NCBI RefSeq assembly: GCF_003072645.1
Contig: NZ_CP028897.1
Span: 4,248,501 to 4,312,500, forward strand
Length of the DNA stretch: 64,000 nt
Reading direction: 5' to 3'
Source: Dongshaea marina
GTDB taxonomy: Bacteria; Pseudomonadota; Gammaproteobacteria; Enterobacterales; Aeromonadaceae
The position numbers were made by a program, and so were the translations under genes. Below are positions 61,888 to 64,000 of this stretch, one piece after another. Each line of letters begins with the position of its first letter. Positions within the stretch are counted from its first letter, which is position 1. The notes beneath the pieces are model-generated. The model searched no databases, was not told where the DNA came from, and was given only the letters and a program-made list of their open reading frames with translations.

Positions 61888-61964
61888 TGGCGGAGCGGAC
61901 GGGACTCGAACCCGCGACCCCCGGCGTGACAGGCCGGTATTCTAACCAACTGAACTACCGCTCC
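61888..61964 (-). tRNA. tRNA-Asp (GUC)
   Basis: On the minus strand GGAGCGGTAGTTCAGTTGGT begins a 77-nt cloverleaf with anticodon loop CTGTCAC (anticodon GTC) and encoded CCA. It is the last gene of the rRNA operon, as in several E. coli rrn operons. Confidence 0.97.
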
Positions 61965-61974
61965 AAAATCAAAG

Positions 61975-62090
61975 TCTGGCGATGACCTACTCTCACATGG
62001 GAACCCCCACACTACCATCGGCGCTACGGCGTTTCACTTCTGAGTTCGGAATGGGATCAGGTGGGGCCACCGCGCTATGGTCGCCAGACA
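61975..62090 (-). rRNA. 5S rRNA
   Basis: On the minus strand the sequence TGTCTGGCGACCATAGCGCG and CCGAACTCAGAAGTGAAACG are diagnostic of 5S rRNA. Ends are approximate (about 116 nt). Confidence 0.96.
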
Positions 62091-62160
62091 AAAAACTTAA
62101 ATCCAGAAAGTGATTAATTCGTTCTCAAGACACACAAGCGTCTCTCACTTGGGTGTTGTA

Positions 62161-64000
<1,840 letters not shown>

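Noticed and set aside
61888..61964. A tRNA-based attachment site for the IS or accessory DNA
   Set aside because: No integrase gene and no repeat of the tRNA 3' end was seen.

Overview
The window looks like the chromosome of a Gammaproteobacterium. RpoD is collinear and nearly identical with the enterobacterial protein (613 aa). The rpsU-yqeY-dnaG-rpoD block, the ileX-type tRNA behind rpoD, lptFG/pepA/holC/valS/rraB, and a 23S-5S-tRNA-Asp operon all fit that class. I cannot name a species; a marine lineage near Aeromonadales or Vibrionales is a guess.

Layout. 1-7.6 kb: folK/folB, plsY, tsaD, the macromolecular synthesis operon and tRNA-Ile2. 7.7-15.4 kb: a dihydroxyacetone/glycerol module (dhaR, dhaKLM, gldA). 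16.0-24.7 kb: orphan iolB, an SMC/MksE/MksF condensin operon, a DUF218 protein and slyD. 24.8-27.9 kb: a glycine-betaine-type ABC transporter. 28.0-31.3 kb: a CyuP/YhaO-like amino acid permease and a cysteinyl-tRNA synthetase behind a leader peptide with six consecutive Cys codons and an overlapping terminator/antiterminator. 31.3-39.1 kb: accessory DNA with an interrupted esterase, an alpha-amylase, an AraC regulator with a starch-binding-like domain, a cysS 3' remnant, an XRE/ImmA pair, and structured dispersed repeats. 39.1-49.5 kb: lptFG, pepA-holC-valS, rraB, GNAT, mtr and a periplasmic binding protein. 49.9-58.3 kb: preTA, PIN-PhoH, an MFS transporter and a split class II ribonucleotide reductase with NrdR boxes. 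58.7-61.4 kb: an IS21-family element. 61.9-64 kb: an rRNA operon on the minus strand.

The most interesting locus is the poly-Cys leader at 28395-28536. The leader, the Cys-codon run, a perfect 10-bp terminator stem and a 12-bp competing antiterminator are arranged as in classical amino-acid attenuation, here in front of a putative cysteine importer and a CysS. Starvation for Cys-tRNA is predicted to switch on both.

A technical caution: eleven genes (tsaD, dnaG twice, dhaR twice, dhaM, mksB, the AraC gene, the XRE/ImmA gene, a binding protein, phoH, istA) are broken by thirteen... in detail twelve to thirteen single-base losses, every one inside a run of G or C. This is the pattern of uncorrected long-read homopolymer error, so I annotate these genes as full-length with a probable sequencing frameshift. 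The esterase is different: it has an in-frame stop and may be a real pseudogene.
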